From an uncultured Pelagibacteraceae bacterium (GTDB lineage: Bacteria; Pseudomonadota; Alphaproteobacteria; Pelagibacterales; Pelagibacteraceae): 60,763 nucleotides of DNA. Shown here one piece after another: positions 36,592 to 45,669 of the stretch. The stretch covers positions 1 through 60,763 of the forward strand of contig CACNFL010000005.1 in assembly GCA_902619745.1 (NCBI GenBank). Reading direction: 5' to 3'. The position numbers and the translations under genes are program-made. Within the stretch, counting starts at the first letter, position 1, and each line of letters begins with the position of its first letter. The notes under the pieces were generated by a model. It was not told the origin of the DNA, searched no databases, and saw only the letters and a list, made by a program, of their open reading frames with translations.

Positions 36592-37086
36592 ATGACAATT
36601 TTTGTTAAAAATAAACATACTCTTCAAATAGACGAATTTAAATTTAGGTGTTGTATAGGAAAAAACGGGTCAACTAACAATAAAATAGAGGGGGATAAAA
36701 AAACACCAAAAGGAATATTTGAAATTGAAAAACTTTATTTTAGGGACGATCGTATAAAAAAACCATTAACATTACTCAAATGTATAAAGATAAAAAAAAA
36801 TATGGGGTGGTGTAATGACGAACGTTTTCCAAAAAAATATAATAAACTTATTAAAATAGAAAAAAATATCAGACATGAAAAACTAAAAAGAAAAGATTAT
36901 AAATATGACTTGTTTATTCCAGTTAAATATAATTTCAAAAAACCAATAACAGGTTTAGGTAGTTGTATCTTTATTCACTTAACCAAAAATTACAAACCAA
37001 CTGCTGGATGCATTGCCTTAAAGAAAAAAGATTTTTTAATAATGCTTAAATTAATTAAGAAAAATTCAAAAATAAAAATTAATTAA
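36592..37086 (+). CDS. L,D-transpeptidase catalytic domain (YkuD-like) protein
   Basis: This 164-residue protein has the YkuD-type active site IFIHLTKNYKPTAGCIALKKKD, with H129 and nucleophile C140. The upstream GDKKTPKGIFEIEK segment is shared with YkuD/YafK-type proteins. Such enzymes cross-link or attach proteins to peptidoglycan. No signal peptide or anchor is visible at the N-terminus, which is odd for a periplasmic enzyme. It may be a cytoplasmic or unconventional member, or the true start may be missed; an upstream start is limited by the divergent regulator. The stop interlocks with the yggS-like gene. Confidence 0.8.
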   Translation: MTIFVKNKHTLQIDEFKFRCCIGKNGSTNNKIEGDKKTPKGIFEIEKLYFRDDRIKKPLTLLKCIKIKKNMGWCNDERFPKKYNKLIKIEKNIRHEKLKRKDYKYDLFIPVKYNFKKPITGLGSCIFIHLTKNYKPTAGCIALKKKDFLIMLKLIKKNSKIKIN

Positions 37087-37742
37087 GATCGTTTTCCAAA
37101 TATGTTAGATCCAATCCTGACATAAGTCGATAAATATTTTACAGCCAATAGAAAATCAGAAGACATGCCCATACTCAATTCAGTAAATCCTAAGCTTTTA
37201 TTTAATTTTTGCATTTCTTCAAAATGCCCTTTTGGATCAATATCTAACGGAGGAATACACATTAAACCAATCACTTCCAAACCAATCTCTTTACAGTAAG
37301 AAGCAAGCAAATGTATCTCACTTTTGCTAACACCTGACTTTTGATTTTCATCACCAATATTTACTTGTAAAAAAATTTTAATTTTTTTATTTAATTTAAG
37401 TTGTTCGTCTGCGATTTTTTTTGCAAGTTTTTTGCTATCGACGGAATGGATATAATCAAATAATTGAACTGCTAATTTAACCTTATTAGTTTGTAATCTT
37501 CCAATCATATGTAGTTGAATTTTAGAATTAATTTTTTTGATTTCAGTCCATTTTTCTGCAGCCTCCTGAACTTTATTTTCTCCATAGTGGATATGACCAT
37601 GATCAATGAGTGGTAAAATTTTATCAATTTTAAATGTTTTCGAAACCGCTATCACTTTTGGTTCATGACTTAAATTAATCTTATTTAAATGAAGTTTGAT
37701 ATTATTTTCAATATCTAATAAATTTTTAACAACATTATGCAT
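37083..37742 (-). CDS. yggS: YggS-family PLP homeostasis protein
   Basis: This 219-residue alanine-racemase-fold protein (PLPBP family) binds pyridoxal phosphate without known catalysis and buffers vitamin B6. The PLP lysine is K35 in VIAVSKTFK. Further signatures are HYGENKVQEAAEKW and the C-terminal LSMGMSSDFLLAVKY-x-STYVRIGSNIFG. The start codon is half of an ATGCAT palindrome whose other half is the start of the divergent ThiE-like gene, so the two coding regions have no spacer. Confidence 0.93.
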   Translation of the reverse strand: MHNVVKNLLDIENNIKLHLNKINLSHEPKVIAVSKTFKIDKILPLIDHGHIHYGENKVQEAAEKWTEIKKINSKIQLHMIGRLQTNKVKLAVQLFDYIHSVDSKKLAKKIADEQLKLNKKIKIFLQVNIGDENQKSGVSKSEIHLLASYCKEIGLEVIGLMCIPPLDIDPKGHFEEMQKLNKSLGFTELSMGMSSDFLLAVKYLSTYVRIGSNIFGKRS

Positions 37743-38267
37743 ATAAATAAGTTTAGAAAATATTACTTTATTAACAAATTTGAAACAAATAATATTGATA
37801 GGTTAGATAACCAAACTGCTGTTATTTATAGAAACTATAATCACAAAACCCCTAATACAGAATTAATTGTGAAAATAAAAAAATATTGTAAAAAAAAAAA
37901 AATTAAATTTTTTCTAGCCAACAATTTCAAACTTGCAATTAAATTAAATTTAGATGGTGTTTATATTCCGTCTTTTAATAAATCTATACAACATTTAGCT
38001 TTTTCATTAAAAAAAAAATTTATTATAATTGGATCAGCTCATAATATTAAAGAAATAAAACAAAAAGAAATTCAAAATGTAGATAAAATTTTTATATCTT
38101 CTTTATTTAAAAAAAATAAAAACTATCTAGGAATTAATAAATTTAGGCTAATTTCTAATTACACTAAAAAGAAAGTTGTTGTTTTAGGTGGTGTATCAAA
38201 AAATAATTTAAAAAAACTAAAGCTTTTAAATGCTTCTGAATTTGCAGGAATATCTTATTTTGGATAA
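37737..38267 (+). CDS. ThiE/TenI-like protein
   Basis: This 176-residue TIM-barrel-like protein resembles thiamine phosphate synthase/TenI in its NNFKLAIKLNLDGVYIPS, IIGSAHNIKEI and VVVLGGVSKNNLKKL segments. It is shorter and more lysine-rich than classical ThiE (about 210). The pyrophosphate-loop residues are only partly recognisable, so activity is uncertain. SAR11 is known to lack HMP synthesis and take up thiamin precursors, so a partial thiamin salvage or regulatory role is possible. The ATG forms a shared ATGCAT with the yggS start. A bidirectional terminator follows. Confidence 0.68.
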   Translation: MHINKFRKYYFINKFETNNIDRLDNQTAVIYRNYNHKTPNTELIVKIKKYCKKKKIKFFLANNFKLAIKLNLDGVYIPSFNKSIQHLAFSLKKKFIIIGSAHNIKEIKQKEIQNVDKIFISSLFKKNKNYLGINKFRLISNYTKKKVVVLGGVSKNNLKKLKLLNASEFAGISYFG

Positions 38268-38296
38268 AAAAAAGGCCCCTAAAAAGGGGCCCTTTT
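38267..38296. terminator. Bidirectional terminator between ThiE-like gene and porin
   Basis: A GC-rich hairpin AAAAGGCCCCT...AGGGGCCCTTTT with a short A-rich loop and one bulged G lies between the two convergent genes. It is flanked by an A-run on the left and by TTTT on the right, so it can terminate transcripts from both sides. It is especially plausible for the porin gene, which looks highly expressed. Confidence 0.88.
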
Positions 38297-38317
38297 AATA
38301 TTTAAATTCTAATTAAA

Positions 38318-39292
38318 TTAGAATGCAAATGAAATAGCGATTTCAAAAGAGTCTTCGTCGTTAGACGCTTTAGCTCTAATGTTATCTGTGCTATTGAAAG
38401 CAGCCTTAATTGATGTTCCGCCCATTGTGTATGAAGCAGAGAAACCAGTAGACTCCTGTTCATCAGTATCAGTTCCATCTTTAAAAGTATGTTGACCATA
38501 AGAAACTGACATATCATCGCTTACAGCGTAAGATACTGCCCATGAATCACTTTCATCAGTAGTAGCTGCTGTAGGACCATCCGCATCTGACTGTTGGTAA
38601 CCTACTGTAAATGAACCATATGCGTAAGTAGCAAACAACGTAGAATGATCTACACCTAATGTACTTGCATTGATATCAAATTCACCAGTTGCATAACCAA
38701 CTGTTAAACCTTCAACCATCTCTGGTGAAATTTTAATACCCATATCAGAGTAAGAACTAATTCTACCAGCTGTAGTTCCTGTGTCTGTTGAGATGTAAGC
38801 TACACTGAATTGTGCACCTGATACAGATGGAGAATCATATCTCCAAGTGTTGTTACCAGTTTGTCCAGCAATTGTCATGTTACCTGCACCTGTTGCAGCA
38901 TCAGATTTGTTTTTAGTAATAGCATAAACTTCCTCATAAGCTGTTGGCATCATGTCATCCCAACCACTCATTACTGTATCACCACCGTGACCAGAGAAAG
39001 TTATTGTACCCATATCTTCTGAAGAGATTGAAATGCTTCTGTTATCAAAAGATGAACTTGCATTTGCTCCACCATCTAATTCAAGAGATGTAGTTACAGT
39101 TAAACCACCATCAGTCTCACCAGAGTATTTTGCAGTGATACTGTCGGCCATACCGTAACCAGTTTTGTCGCTATCATGTGTGCTTGTAAAAGTTACAGAA
39201 GCACCACCACTTAGTGTTACTTCAGCAGAAGCAGACATAGCAACTAGAGAACCAGCAAGAGCTGATAATCCAATTTTCTTATATTTGTTCAT
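38318..39292 (-). CDS. Porin-like outer-membrane beta-barrel protein
   Basis: This 324-residue exported protein has a signal peptide (MNKYKKIGLSALAGSLVAMSASA, cleavage before E). Many alternating beta strands rich in Gly, Ser, Thr and acidic residues follow, and the protein ends in FEIAISFAF with the terminal Phe required for outer-membrane insertion. Gram-negative general porin family is likely. Codon choice and GC content are higher than in neighbouring genes, and AGGAG precedes the start, all consistent with an abundant protein. The substrate is unknown. Confidence 0.85.
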   Translation of the reverse strand: MNKYKKIGLSALAGSLVAMSASAEVTLSGGASVTFTSTHDSDKTGYGMADSITAKYSGETDGGLTVTTSLELDGGANASSSFDNRSISISSEDMGTITFSGHGGDTVMSGWDDMMPTAYEEVYAITKNKSDAATGAGNMTIAGQTGNNTWRYDSPSVSGAQFSVAYISTDTGTTAGRISSYSDMGIKISPEMVEGLTVGYATGEFDINASTLGVDHSTLFATYAYGSFTVGYQQSDADGPTAATTDESDSWAVSYAVSDDMSVSYGQHTFKDGTDTDEQESTGFSASYTMGGTSIKAAFNSTDNIRAKASNDEDSFEIAISFAF

Positions 39293-39329
39293 ATTAAACT
39301 CCTATTAAAGTTAATTATTAATAATAAAC

Positions 39330-39416
39330 GTTGCATAATTAGCATTTTTGGAACTAATTTTTGCTCAAAATAGATATTTTATTGTTTTTTTTAAGCGAGT
39401 GTTGCATTTTTACAAC
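39330..39416. promoter_or_regulatory. Porin upstream region with repeated GTTGCAT elements
   Basis: In the 206-bp spacer between the porin and the DUF3576 gene, GTTGCAT occurs at 39330-39336 and 39401-39407. The second copy is part of GTTGCATTTTTACAAC, with GTTG/CAAC ends. They are 71 bp apart. They could be half-sites for a regulator of the porin. No clear -35/-10 pair for the porin was found. Confidence 0.25.
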
Positions 39417-39464
39417 ATAAATATCATTGATAATTCAGCTTTTTTTAATAGTTTTTTAAATATA

Positions 39465-39470
39465 TATAAT
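39465..39470 (+). promoter_or_regulatory. -10 element upstream of DUF3576-leuS operon
   Basis: A consensus TATAAT sits 28 bases upstream of the DUF3576 lipoprotein ATG. The -35 region 17 bases before it is only T-rich. A start near 39477 would give a leader of about 22 nt without a clear Shine-Dalgarno sequence. Confidence 0.4.
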
Positions 39471-39498
39471 ATTCGATTTAATAAGCTAAGTTTCAATT

Positions 39499-40041
39499 AT
39501 GAATTTAAATTTGCTAAAAATTTTAGGAATAATAATAATAATTTTATCGTTTAACTCTTGTAAAGGCGGTGATGCAAGAAAAAACCCTCCTCAACCAGAA
39601 CTAAGAGTACAAAAAAATTTAGAGGAAGGTCGAGGTTTTAGATTAAATGATGCTTTGAATAAAACTCTAAAAGGTGGTGGTGGAACATTTGATTTTGCAA
39701 GTTCAAATGAATTATGGAGAGCCTCACTTGATACAATTGATTTTATGCCACTATTGTCAGCTAATTACAGCGGTGGAATTATTATTACTGATTGGTATTC
39801 GGAAAATCAAAATGAATCTATTAAAATTACAGTTAGATTTTTAAGTAACGAAGTAAGATCTGATGCATTGGATGTAAAAGTCTTTTTTAAAAAATGTAAA
39901 GACCTTATGAATTGCAAAATTTCTGAGAGTGAAGGAAATTTAGGAAAAGAATTAAAAAAAGAGATTTTAAAAAAAGCTGCAATCTATAAAAAACAAAACA
40001 AAGATAAGAATTTCAAACCCTATTCAAATGATCTAAATTAA
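39499..40041 (+). CDS. DUF3576 family lipoprotein
   Basis: This 180-residue envelope protein has a hydrophobic signal peptide and a lipobox-like LSFNSC (acylated Cys near residue 21). The mature part contains GFRLNDALNKTLKGGGG and LWRASLDTIDFMPLLSANYSGGIIITDWY, which I recognise as DUF3576. In Alphaproteobacteria this gene regularly precedes leuS-lptE-holA, and it does so here. With LptE next but one, a role in outer-membrane assembly is conceivable but unproven. Confidence 0.85.
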   Translation: MNLNLLKILGIIIIILSFNSCKGGDARKNPPQPELRVQKNLEEGRGFRLNDALNKTLKGGGGTFDFASSNELWRASLDTIDFMPLLSANYSGGIIITDWYSENQNESIKITVRFLSNEVRSDALDVKVFFKKCKDLMNCKISESEGNLGKELKKEILKKAAIYKKQNKDKNFKPYSNDLN

Positions 40042-40051
40042 AGGGTAAATT

Positions 40052-42586
40052 GTGGATAGATATAACTTTAGATCTATAGAGGAAAAATGGCAAAAATATT
40101 GGGAAGACAATAATGTTTTTAAGACAACAATAGATAAATCGAAAAAAAAATTTTACTGTTTGGAAATGTTTCCTTACCCATCAGGTAAAATCCATATGGG
40201 TCACGTAAGAAACTATACAATTGGTGATGTATTAGCTAGATACAAAGGACTACAAGGTTACAATGTTCTTCATCCAATGGGATGGGATTCTTTTGGTATG
40301 CCGGCTGAGAATGCCGCTAAACAAAATAACTTAGACCCTAAAATTTGGACAGAGAAAAATATTGAGAACATGAAATCTCAATTAAAAAAATTGGGGCTTT
40401 CGATCGATTGGAGTAGAGAAATTTCTACTTGTTCTGAAGATTATTATAAACATCAGCAAAACTTTTTTTTAGAATTATATAAAAAAAAATTAGTCTATAG
40501 AAAAGAAAATTACGTTAACTGGGATCCTGTCGATGAAACAGTTTTAGCAAATGAACAAGTAATTGATGGTAGAGGATGGAGATCTGGCGCACTTGTTCAA
40601 AGAAAAAAATTAAACCAATGGTTTTTTAACATATCTAAATTTTCTCAGGATTTACTTGATGAACTTGAAAATTTAGACAATTGGCCAAATAAAGTTAAAA
40701 CTATGCAAAAAAATTGGATAGGAAAATCTTTTGGCTGTGAAATAAATTTCGATGTAGAGGGTGACATTCCAATTAAAAATATTAAATGTTTTACTACTCG
40801 TCCTGATACTCTTTTTGGTTTTTCATTTTTAGCTTTATCAGTAGATCATGAAATTTCAAATTTCTATAAAGATGATAAAGATTTTCTTAAATTTAGAGAT
40901 GAATGTTCAAAAACAGGAACTACAGAAGAAGCAATTGCAGTTGCTGAAAAAATTGGATTTAAAACAAATCTAGTAGCAATTAATCCTTTAAATACAAAAG
41001 AAAAAGTACCGGTATATTTTGCAAATTTTGTATTAATGGATTATGGTTTTGGAGCTGTTTTTGGATGTCCGGCTCATGACCAAAGAGATTTTGATTTTGC
41101 AAAAAAGTATGATCTTAAAATTAAAACAGTTGTAAAACCAAATGATGAAGATGAAACTTTTCAAGTTTTAGATAAAGCCTATACAGGCCCTGGTGTTTTA
41201 ATCAACTCTGATTTTTTAAATGGTCTTAAAACTCCAGAAGAAGCTGTAATTGAAACTATAAAAATTATTGAAAATAAAAAACTAGGAAAAAAACAAATTA
41301 ATTATCGACTAAAGGATTGGGGTGTTTCTAGACAAAGATATTGGGGCTGCCCAATACCAATAGCTTATGATGAAAATAATAATCCTCACCCAATTCCAAA
41401 ATCAATGTTACCTGTGAAACTTCCTCAAAATATAAATCTAAATACTAAAGGAAATCCACTTGATAAAGAAACAGTTTGGAAAACTACAATCATTGATGGA
41501 AAAAAAATGACTAGAGAAACAGATACACTTGATACTTTTGTCTGTTCCTCTTGGTATTATTTAAGATTTTGTTCACCAAAAAACCAAGAGTATGGCTTTG
41601 ATAAAGACGAAATTGATTATTGGATGCCTGTAGACCAATACATTGGTGGAGTTGAACACGCAATATTACATCTACTTTATTCAAGATTTTTTATGAGGGC
41701 ACTATCACATGAAAACAAAAATATTAATTTAAAAGAGCCTTTTAATGGACTTTTTACTCAAGGAATGGTTTGTCACGAAACTTACAAAGATCCAGATAAT
41801 AATTGGGTATCTCCAGATGAAATAGAAATTATTGATGGTAAAAAATATCTAAAGAAAGATAATTCTAAACAAATTACTGTTGGATCTTCAGAGTCAATGT
41901 CAAAGTCAAAAAAAAATACTATAGATCCAGAAAATATTATTTTAAATTATGGTGCTGACGCCGCTAGACTATTTATTCTTTCTGACAGCCCTCCTGAAAA
42001 AGATGTTCAGTGGTCAGAGGAGGGGATTACATCATCATTTAAATTTATCCAAAAATTATGGATTCTTAATTCAAAAATTTTAGACGAAATTAAATCAGAT
42101 CATAAAAACGATGCTGACCATGAAATTGAAAAATATACAAATAAATTTTTAAAAAAAGTTACAGAGAATTTAGAAAGTTTTAGCTACAACAAAATAATTG
42201 CCAATTTACATGAGGTTTATTCTTTTTTAATTAAAAAAATTAGTTCAAAATATACAAGAAAGACTTTAATTAATAATTATAAAAAAATCTTAATTACAAT
42301 GATGCCTGTTGTTCCACATTTATCCAGTGAATGCTTAAATTTAATAAATGCTAAGGAAATACATTGGCCAGAATATAACGAAAATCTTATTAAGGAAGAA
42401 ATTGCTAAAATTGTCATTCAAATAAACGGTAAAAAAAGGGGGTTAATAGAAACCGAGCCAAATCTCCCTGAAAACAATTTAATGAAAATTATTAATAAAG
42501 ATGAAAAAATATTGAAATATTTAGATGGAAAAAAAATTAAAAAGAAAATTTATATAAAAAACAGATTAATTAATATAATTTTATAG
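40052..42586 (+). CDS. leuS: Leucyl-tRNA synthetase
   Basis: This is an 844-residue class I synthetase with editing domain. The HIGH motif is HMGH at 48-51 ([17 protein letters not shown]), the CP1 editing domain contains [11 protein letters not shown], and the KMSKS loop appears as [10 protein letters not shown] around 615-620. The start is a GTG giving the conserved [22 protein letters not shown] just upstream supports it. It lies ten bases after the DUF3576 gene and three before lptE. Confidence 0.97.
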   Translation: MDRYNFRSIEEKWQKYWEDNNVFKTTIDKSKKKFYCLEMFPYPSGKIHMGHVRNYTIGDVLARYKGLQGYNVLHPMGWDSFGMPAENAAKQNNLDPKIWTEKNIENMKSQLKKLGLSIDWSREISTCSEDYYKHQQNFFLELYKKKLVYRKENYVNWDPVDETVLANEQVIDGRGWRSGALVQRKKLNQWFFNISKFSQDLLDELENLDNWPNKVKTMQKNWIGKSFGCEINFDVEGDIPIKNIKCFTTRPDTLFGFSFLALSVDHEISNFYKDDKDFLKFRDECSKTGTTEEAIAVAEKIGFKTNLVAINPLNTKEKVPVYFANFVLMDYGFGAVFGCPAHDQRDFDFAKKYDLKIKTVVKPNDEDETFQVLDKAYTGPGVLINSDFLNGLKTPEEAVIETIKIIENKKLGKKQINYRLKDWGVSRQRYWGCPIPIAYDENNNPHPIPKSMLPVKLPQNINLNTKGNPLDKETVWKTTIIDGKKMTRETDTLDTFVCSSWYYLRFCSPKNQEYGFDKDEIDYWMPVDQYIGGVEHAILHLLYSRFFMRALSHENKNINLKEPFNGLFTQGMVCHETYKDPDNNWVSPDEIEIIDGKKYLKKDNSKQITVGSSESMSKSKKNTIDPENIILNYGADAARLFILSDSPPEKDVQWSEEGITSSFKFIQKLWILNSKILDEIKSDHKNDADHEIEKYTNKFLKKVTENLESFSYNKIIANLHEVYSFLIKKISSKYTRKTLINNYKKILITMMPVVPHLSSECLNLINAKEIHWPEYNENLIKEEIAKIVIQINGKKRGLIETEPNLPENNLMKIINKDEKILKYLDGKKIKKKIYIKNRLINIIL

Positions 42587-42589
42587 AAT

Positions 42590-43048
42590 ATGAAAAAAAT
42601 TTCTTTTTTTTTATTATTACTAATATTTTTTATTCCTCACTGTGGTTATACGCCAATTTATAACAATGATAATAACACAAAAATTAAAATAAATATTTTA
42701 AATACTGAGGGGGATAAAAAAATAAATAATCTTTTAATTTCAGATATTAAAAAAATATCCAGAGATGATTCCAAAAATGAGTTTGATATTAAAATTAAAA
42801 CTAATTTTAACAAAATTATAACAGCAAAGAATACTAAAGGTGTAGCATCAAATTATCAATTAAAGGTAACAACAAACTTTGAAATAATAAAAGAAAATGG
42901 GAGTGAATTTGTTTCATTTGAAGAGAAGATAAATATTAGAAATAACAGTAATTTGTTTGAGCAAAAAAAATATGAAAATTCAATTAAGATTACTTTTGCA
43001 AAATCTATAATAAACAAATTAATAAATAAATTACTGATAAATGAATGA
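42590..43048 (+). CDS. lptE: LPS-assembly lipoprotein LptE
   Basis: LptE plugs the LptD barrel for lipopolysaccharide export to the outer leaflet. The 152-residue product has a signal peptide ending in a lipobox-like IPHC followed by GYTPIY, the typical CGYxPLY start of mature LptE. The remaining sequence is AT-biased and lysine/asparagine-rich. Assignment rests on the motif plus the conserved leuS-lptE-holA order. It overlaps holA by four bases (ATGA). Confidence 0.85.
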   Translation: MKKISFFLLLLIFFIPHCGYTPIYNNDNNTKIKINILNTEGDKKINNLLISDIKKISRDDSKNEFDIKIKTNFNKIITAKNTKGVASNYQLKVTTNFEIIKENGSEFVSFEEKINIRNNSNLFEQKKYENSIKITFAKSIINKLINKLLINE

Positions 43049-44049
43049 TAATTAAATCATACCAAATAAAAGATGTTAATATAAATAAAAGTAAATTTAT
43101 TTTATTTTATGGGGTTAATGAAGGTTTAAAGAAAGAGGAAATTTCAAAATTAATTGTTAAAGAGAAAAAAGAAAATATTAGTAAATATGAGGAAAAAGAA
43201 ATACTCGAAAATATTGAAATTTTCTTAAATAGCATTCTTTCTAAATCTCTTTTTGAAGATAGAAAAATAATAATAATAAACCAAGCAAGTGACAAGATAC
43301 TTAATTTAATTAATGAAATAATTGAAAAGGATATTTCAGATATTTCAATAATATTGAATGCTAATAATTTAGAAAAAAAATCTAAATTAAGAACTTTTTT
43401 TGAAAAAAATAAAGAGACTATCTGTATTGCATTTTATGCCGATACAACTTCAGCACTTATGGTATATGCTAAAAATTTTTTATTAGAAAATAATATAAAA
43501 CTTTCTCAAGAAAATCTTAATTTGATAATAAATAAATGTAATGGGGACAGAGGTATCTTAAAAAACGAACTAGAAAAAATAAGATCATACGCATTAGGAG
43601 GTAAAAATATAACGGATAAAGAGATAATTAAACTTATAAATTTAATTGAAAATTATAGTATTGCAGAACTTGTAGATAATTGCCTGGCAAAAAATATTAA
43701 AAAAACACTAATAATTTTAAACGAAAATAATTTTTCAAAAGAAGACAGTATAGTGATTGTAAAAACTTTTTTATTTAAATTAAAGAAACTCTTGAAATTA
43801 GTCAAAGAATATAGTTTAAACAAAAATCTTTCTGAAACGATACAAAACGCAAAACCACCAATTTTTTGGAAAGATAAAGAGATAATCCAACAGCAAATTA
43901 TTAAATGGGGTCCAAAGGAATTAAATGAAGCAATTTTTTATTTAGTAGAATTGGAGCTTCAAATTAAGAAAAATTATGAGAATGCAATATTCACAATTTC
44001 AAACTTTATAATTAATAGTTCAAAATCTAAAACTAATAATTCTTTTTAA
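43045..44049 (+). CDS. holA: DNA polymerase III subunit delta
   Basis: HolA opens and loads the beta sliding clamp as part of the clamp loader. The 334-residue protein has low sequence conservation but shows the family start (KFILFYGVNEGLKKEEI), the INQASDKI segment and the central CNGDRGILKNELEKI motif. Order after lptE and before parB is standard for Alphaproteobacteria. Its end overlaps the convergent parB by 17 bases, so the two transcripts must run into each other. Confidence 0.88.
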   Translation: MIIKSYQIKDVNINKSKFILFYGVNEGLKKEEISKLIVKEKKENISKYEEKEILENIEIFLNSILSKSLFEDRKIIIINQASDKILNLINEIIEKDISDISIILNANNLEKKSKLRTFFEKNKETICIAFYADTTSALMVYAKNFLLENNIKLSQENLNLIINKCNGDRGILKNELEKIRSYALGGKNITDKEIIKLINLIENYSIAELVDNCLAKNIKKTLIILNENNFSKEDSIVIVKTFLFKLKKLLKLVKEYSLNKNLSETIQNAKPPIFWKDKEIIQQQIIKWGPKELNEAIFYLVELELQIKKNYENAIFTISNFIINSSKSKTNNSF

Positions 44050-44875
44050 TTATTTCAATTATCTTATTTAATTGATTTAAATCTTTATACTCAAAAGAAA
44101 TTCTACCTTTGTTTCTTTTATTATTTTGTATATCAACATTTAAACCTATTTTATTTGAAATTGATAGTTCTAGAGCAGTAATATTTGAGTCTTTAGAGAT
44201 TCGAGATTTTTGTTTTTTATTTTTAAATATTTTTACAAAATTTTCTGCTTGCCTAACAGAAAGTTTTTTTTCAATAATTTTTGATGCTACAAAACTTGCA
44301 TTTTCAAGACCTACTAAAACTTTCGCGTGACCTGCCGTTAATTTTTGAGTTTCAATTAATTTGATTACTTCATCAGGTAAAGTAAGAAGTCGCAAAGAAT
44401 TGGTTATATGACTCCTGCTCTTTCCAATAAACTTTGACACTTTTTCTTGATCATAAGAAAATTCATCTATTAATCTTTTATATCCTTGTGCTTCTTCAAG
44501 TGGGTTTAAGTCATGTCTTTGAACATTTTCTACAATAGCAAATTCTAAAGATTTTAAATCATCTGCTTCAGTTATTACAATAGGCACATTATGAAGACCA
44601 GCTCTTTGTGCTGCAAGCCATCTTCTCTCACCAGCAATTATTTCAAACTTTGATCTATCATCGTTTGAGTTTCTAACGATTATAGGCTGTATCATTCCTC
44701 TTTCTTTGATTGAGTTCGTTAGATCCTCTAAACTAGCTTCATCAAATATCTTTCTTGGTTGATACTTGTTTGGGATCAGATCACTAATTGATGCTTGATT
44801 TTTTTGAGGTTCAATTTTTGTCTCACCAATCAAGGATGAAAGTCCTCTTCCTAATCCTTTTTTAATTTTGTCCAT
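44033..44875 (-). CDS. parB: Chromosome-partitioning protein ParB
   Basis: ParB binds parS, spreads as a CTP-dependent clamp and directs origin segregation with ParA. The 280-residue protein begins KKGLGRGLSSLIGE. It has the CTP-binding box (GERRWLAAQRAG), the NPLEEAQGYKRLIDEF helix-turn-helix region, and a C-terminal dimerisation domain. A perfect parS site lies 1.4 kb upstream in rsmG. It shares one base with the parA stop (co-translation). Confidence 0.96.
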   Translation of the reverse strand: MDKIKKGLGRGLSSLIGETKIEPQKNQASISDLIPNKYQPRKIFDEASLEDLTNSIKERGMIQPIIVRNSNDDRSKFEIIAGERRWLAAQRAGLHNVPIVITEADDLKSLEFAIVENVQRHDLNPLEEAQGYKRLIDEFSYDQEKVSKFIGKSRSHITNSLRLLTLPDEVIKLIETQKLTAGHAKVLVGLENASFVASKIIEKKLSVRQAENFVKIFKNKKQKSRISKDSNITALELSISNKIGLNVDIQNNKRNKGRISFEYKDLNQLNKIIEIIKKNY

Positions 44876-45669
44876 TAAGCAGCACTACCAATTGTTGATT
44901 CTTGATTTAAAAATTCATCCGTGAAGTTAAAGTAAGATTTACTGCCTGGACATGTCTTGTCATAGATCAATACTGGGATACCATGTGAGGGTGCTTCTGA
45001 TAGTCTAACATTCCTTGGTATGACAGTTGAGTAAACTTTTTCACTAAAATAATCTCTAGCTTCTTTCTCAACTTGAGATGAAAGCTTATTTCTTTTGTCG
45101 TACATAGTTAAAAGTATACCCCTGATTTTCAAATCTGGATTTAAACTTACTTTTATCCTTTCAATCGTTTTCATTAGCTGTGTTAACCCTTCTAAAGCAA
45201 AAAATTCAGTCTGAAGTGGTACCAATAGAGAGTTTGAACTCACAAGTGCCATTACTGTCAACAAGCTTAACGAAGGTGGGCAATCGATCAAGACATAATC
45301 ATATAATCTTCTAGAATTGTTTAAATATGCGGTTAATTTAGTCTTTAGTATAAAGGCTCTATTGATGTCATCAGCTGTCTCTACTTCTAAGCCCGATAAA
45401 TCTACATTAGATGTGATGATATCTAAATTTTCAAACTGTGTTTTTTTAATCACGTCACTAATTTCTCTAGTTCCATTTAATACTCCATAAATTGTATCAC
45501 TTGAGTTATCCATATTAGATAATCCTAGACCTGTGGTAGCATTACCTTGTGGATCTAGGTCAATTACTAAAATTTTTTTATCTAAATGAGATAAACCTGC
45601 TGCAAGATTTATCACCGTAGTAGTTTTTCCAACCCCACCCTTTTGATTTATTACTGAAATAATTTGCAT
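44875..45669 (-). CDS. parA: Chromosome-partitioning ATPase ParA (Soj)
   Basis: This 264-residue Walker-type ATPase drives segregation of the ParB-parS complex. The deviant Walker A is KGGVGKTTT (10-18); Walker B lies in DYVLIDCPPSLSLLT; DPQGNATTGLGL follows the first strand of switch I. A start directly after the rsmG stop (45670) and overlap with parB give the classical rsmG-parA-parB operon. The origin predicted at 55.2-55.4 kb is about 9.5 kb away. Confidence 0.97.
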   Translation of the reverse strand: MQIISVINQKGGVGKTTTVINLAAGLSHLDKKILVIDLDPQGNATTGLGLSNMDNSSDTIYGVLNGTREISDVIKKTQFENLDIITSNVDLSGLEVETADDINRAFILKTKLTAYLNNSRRLYDYVLIDCPPSLSLLTVMALVSSNSLLVPLQTEFFALEGLTQLMKTIERIKVSLNPDLKIRGILLTMYDKRNKLSSQVEKEARDYFSEKVYSTVIPRNVRLSEAPSHGIPVLIYDKTCPGSKSYFNFTDEFLNQESTIGSAA

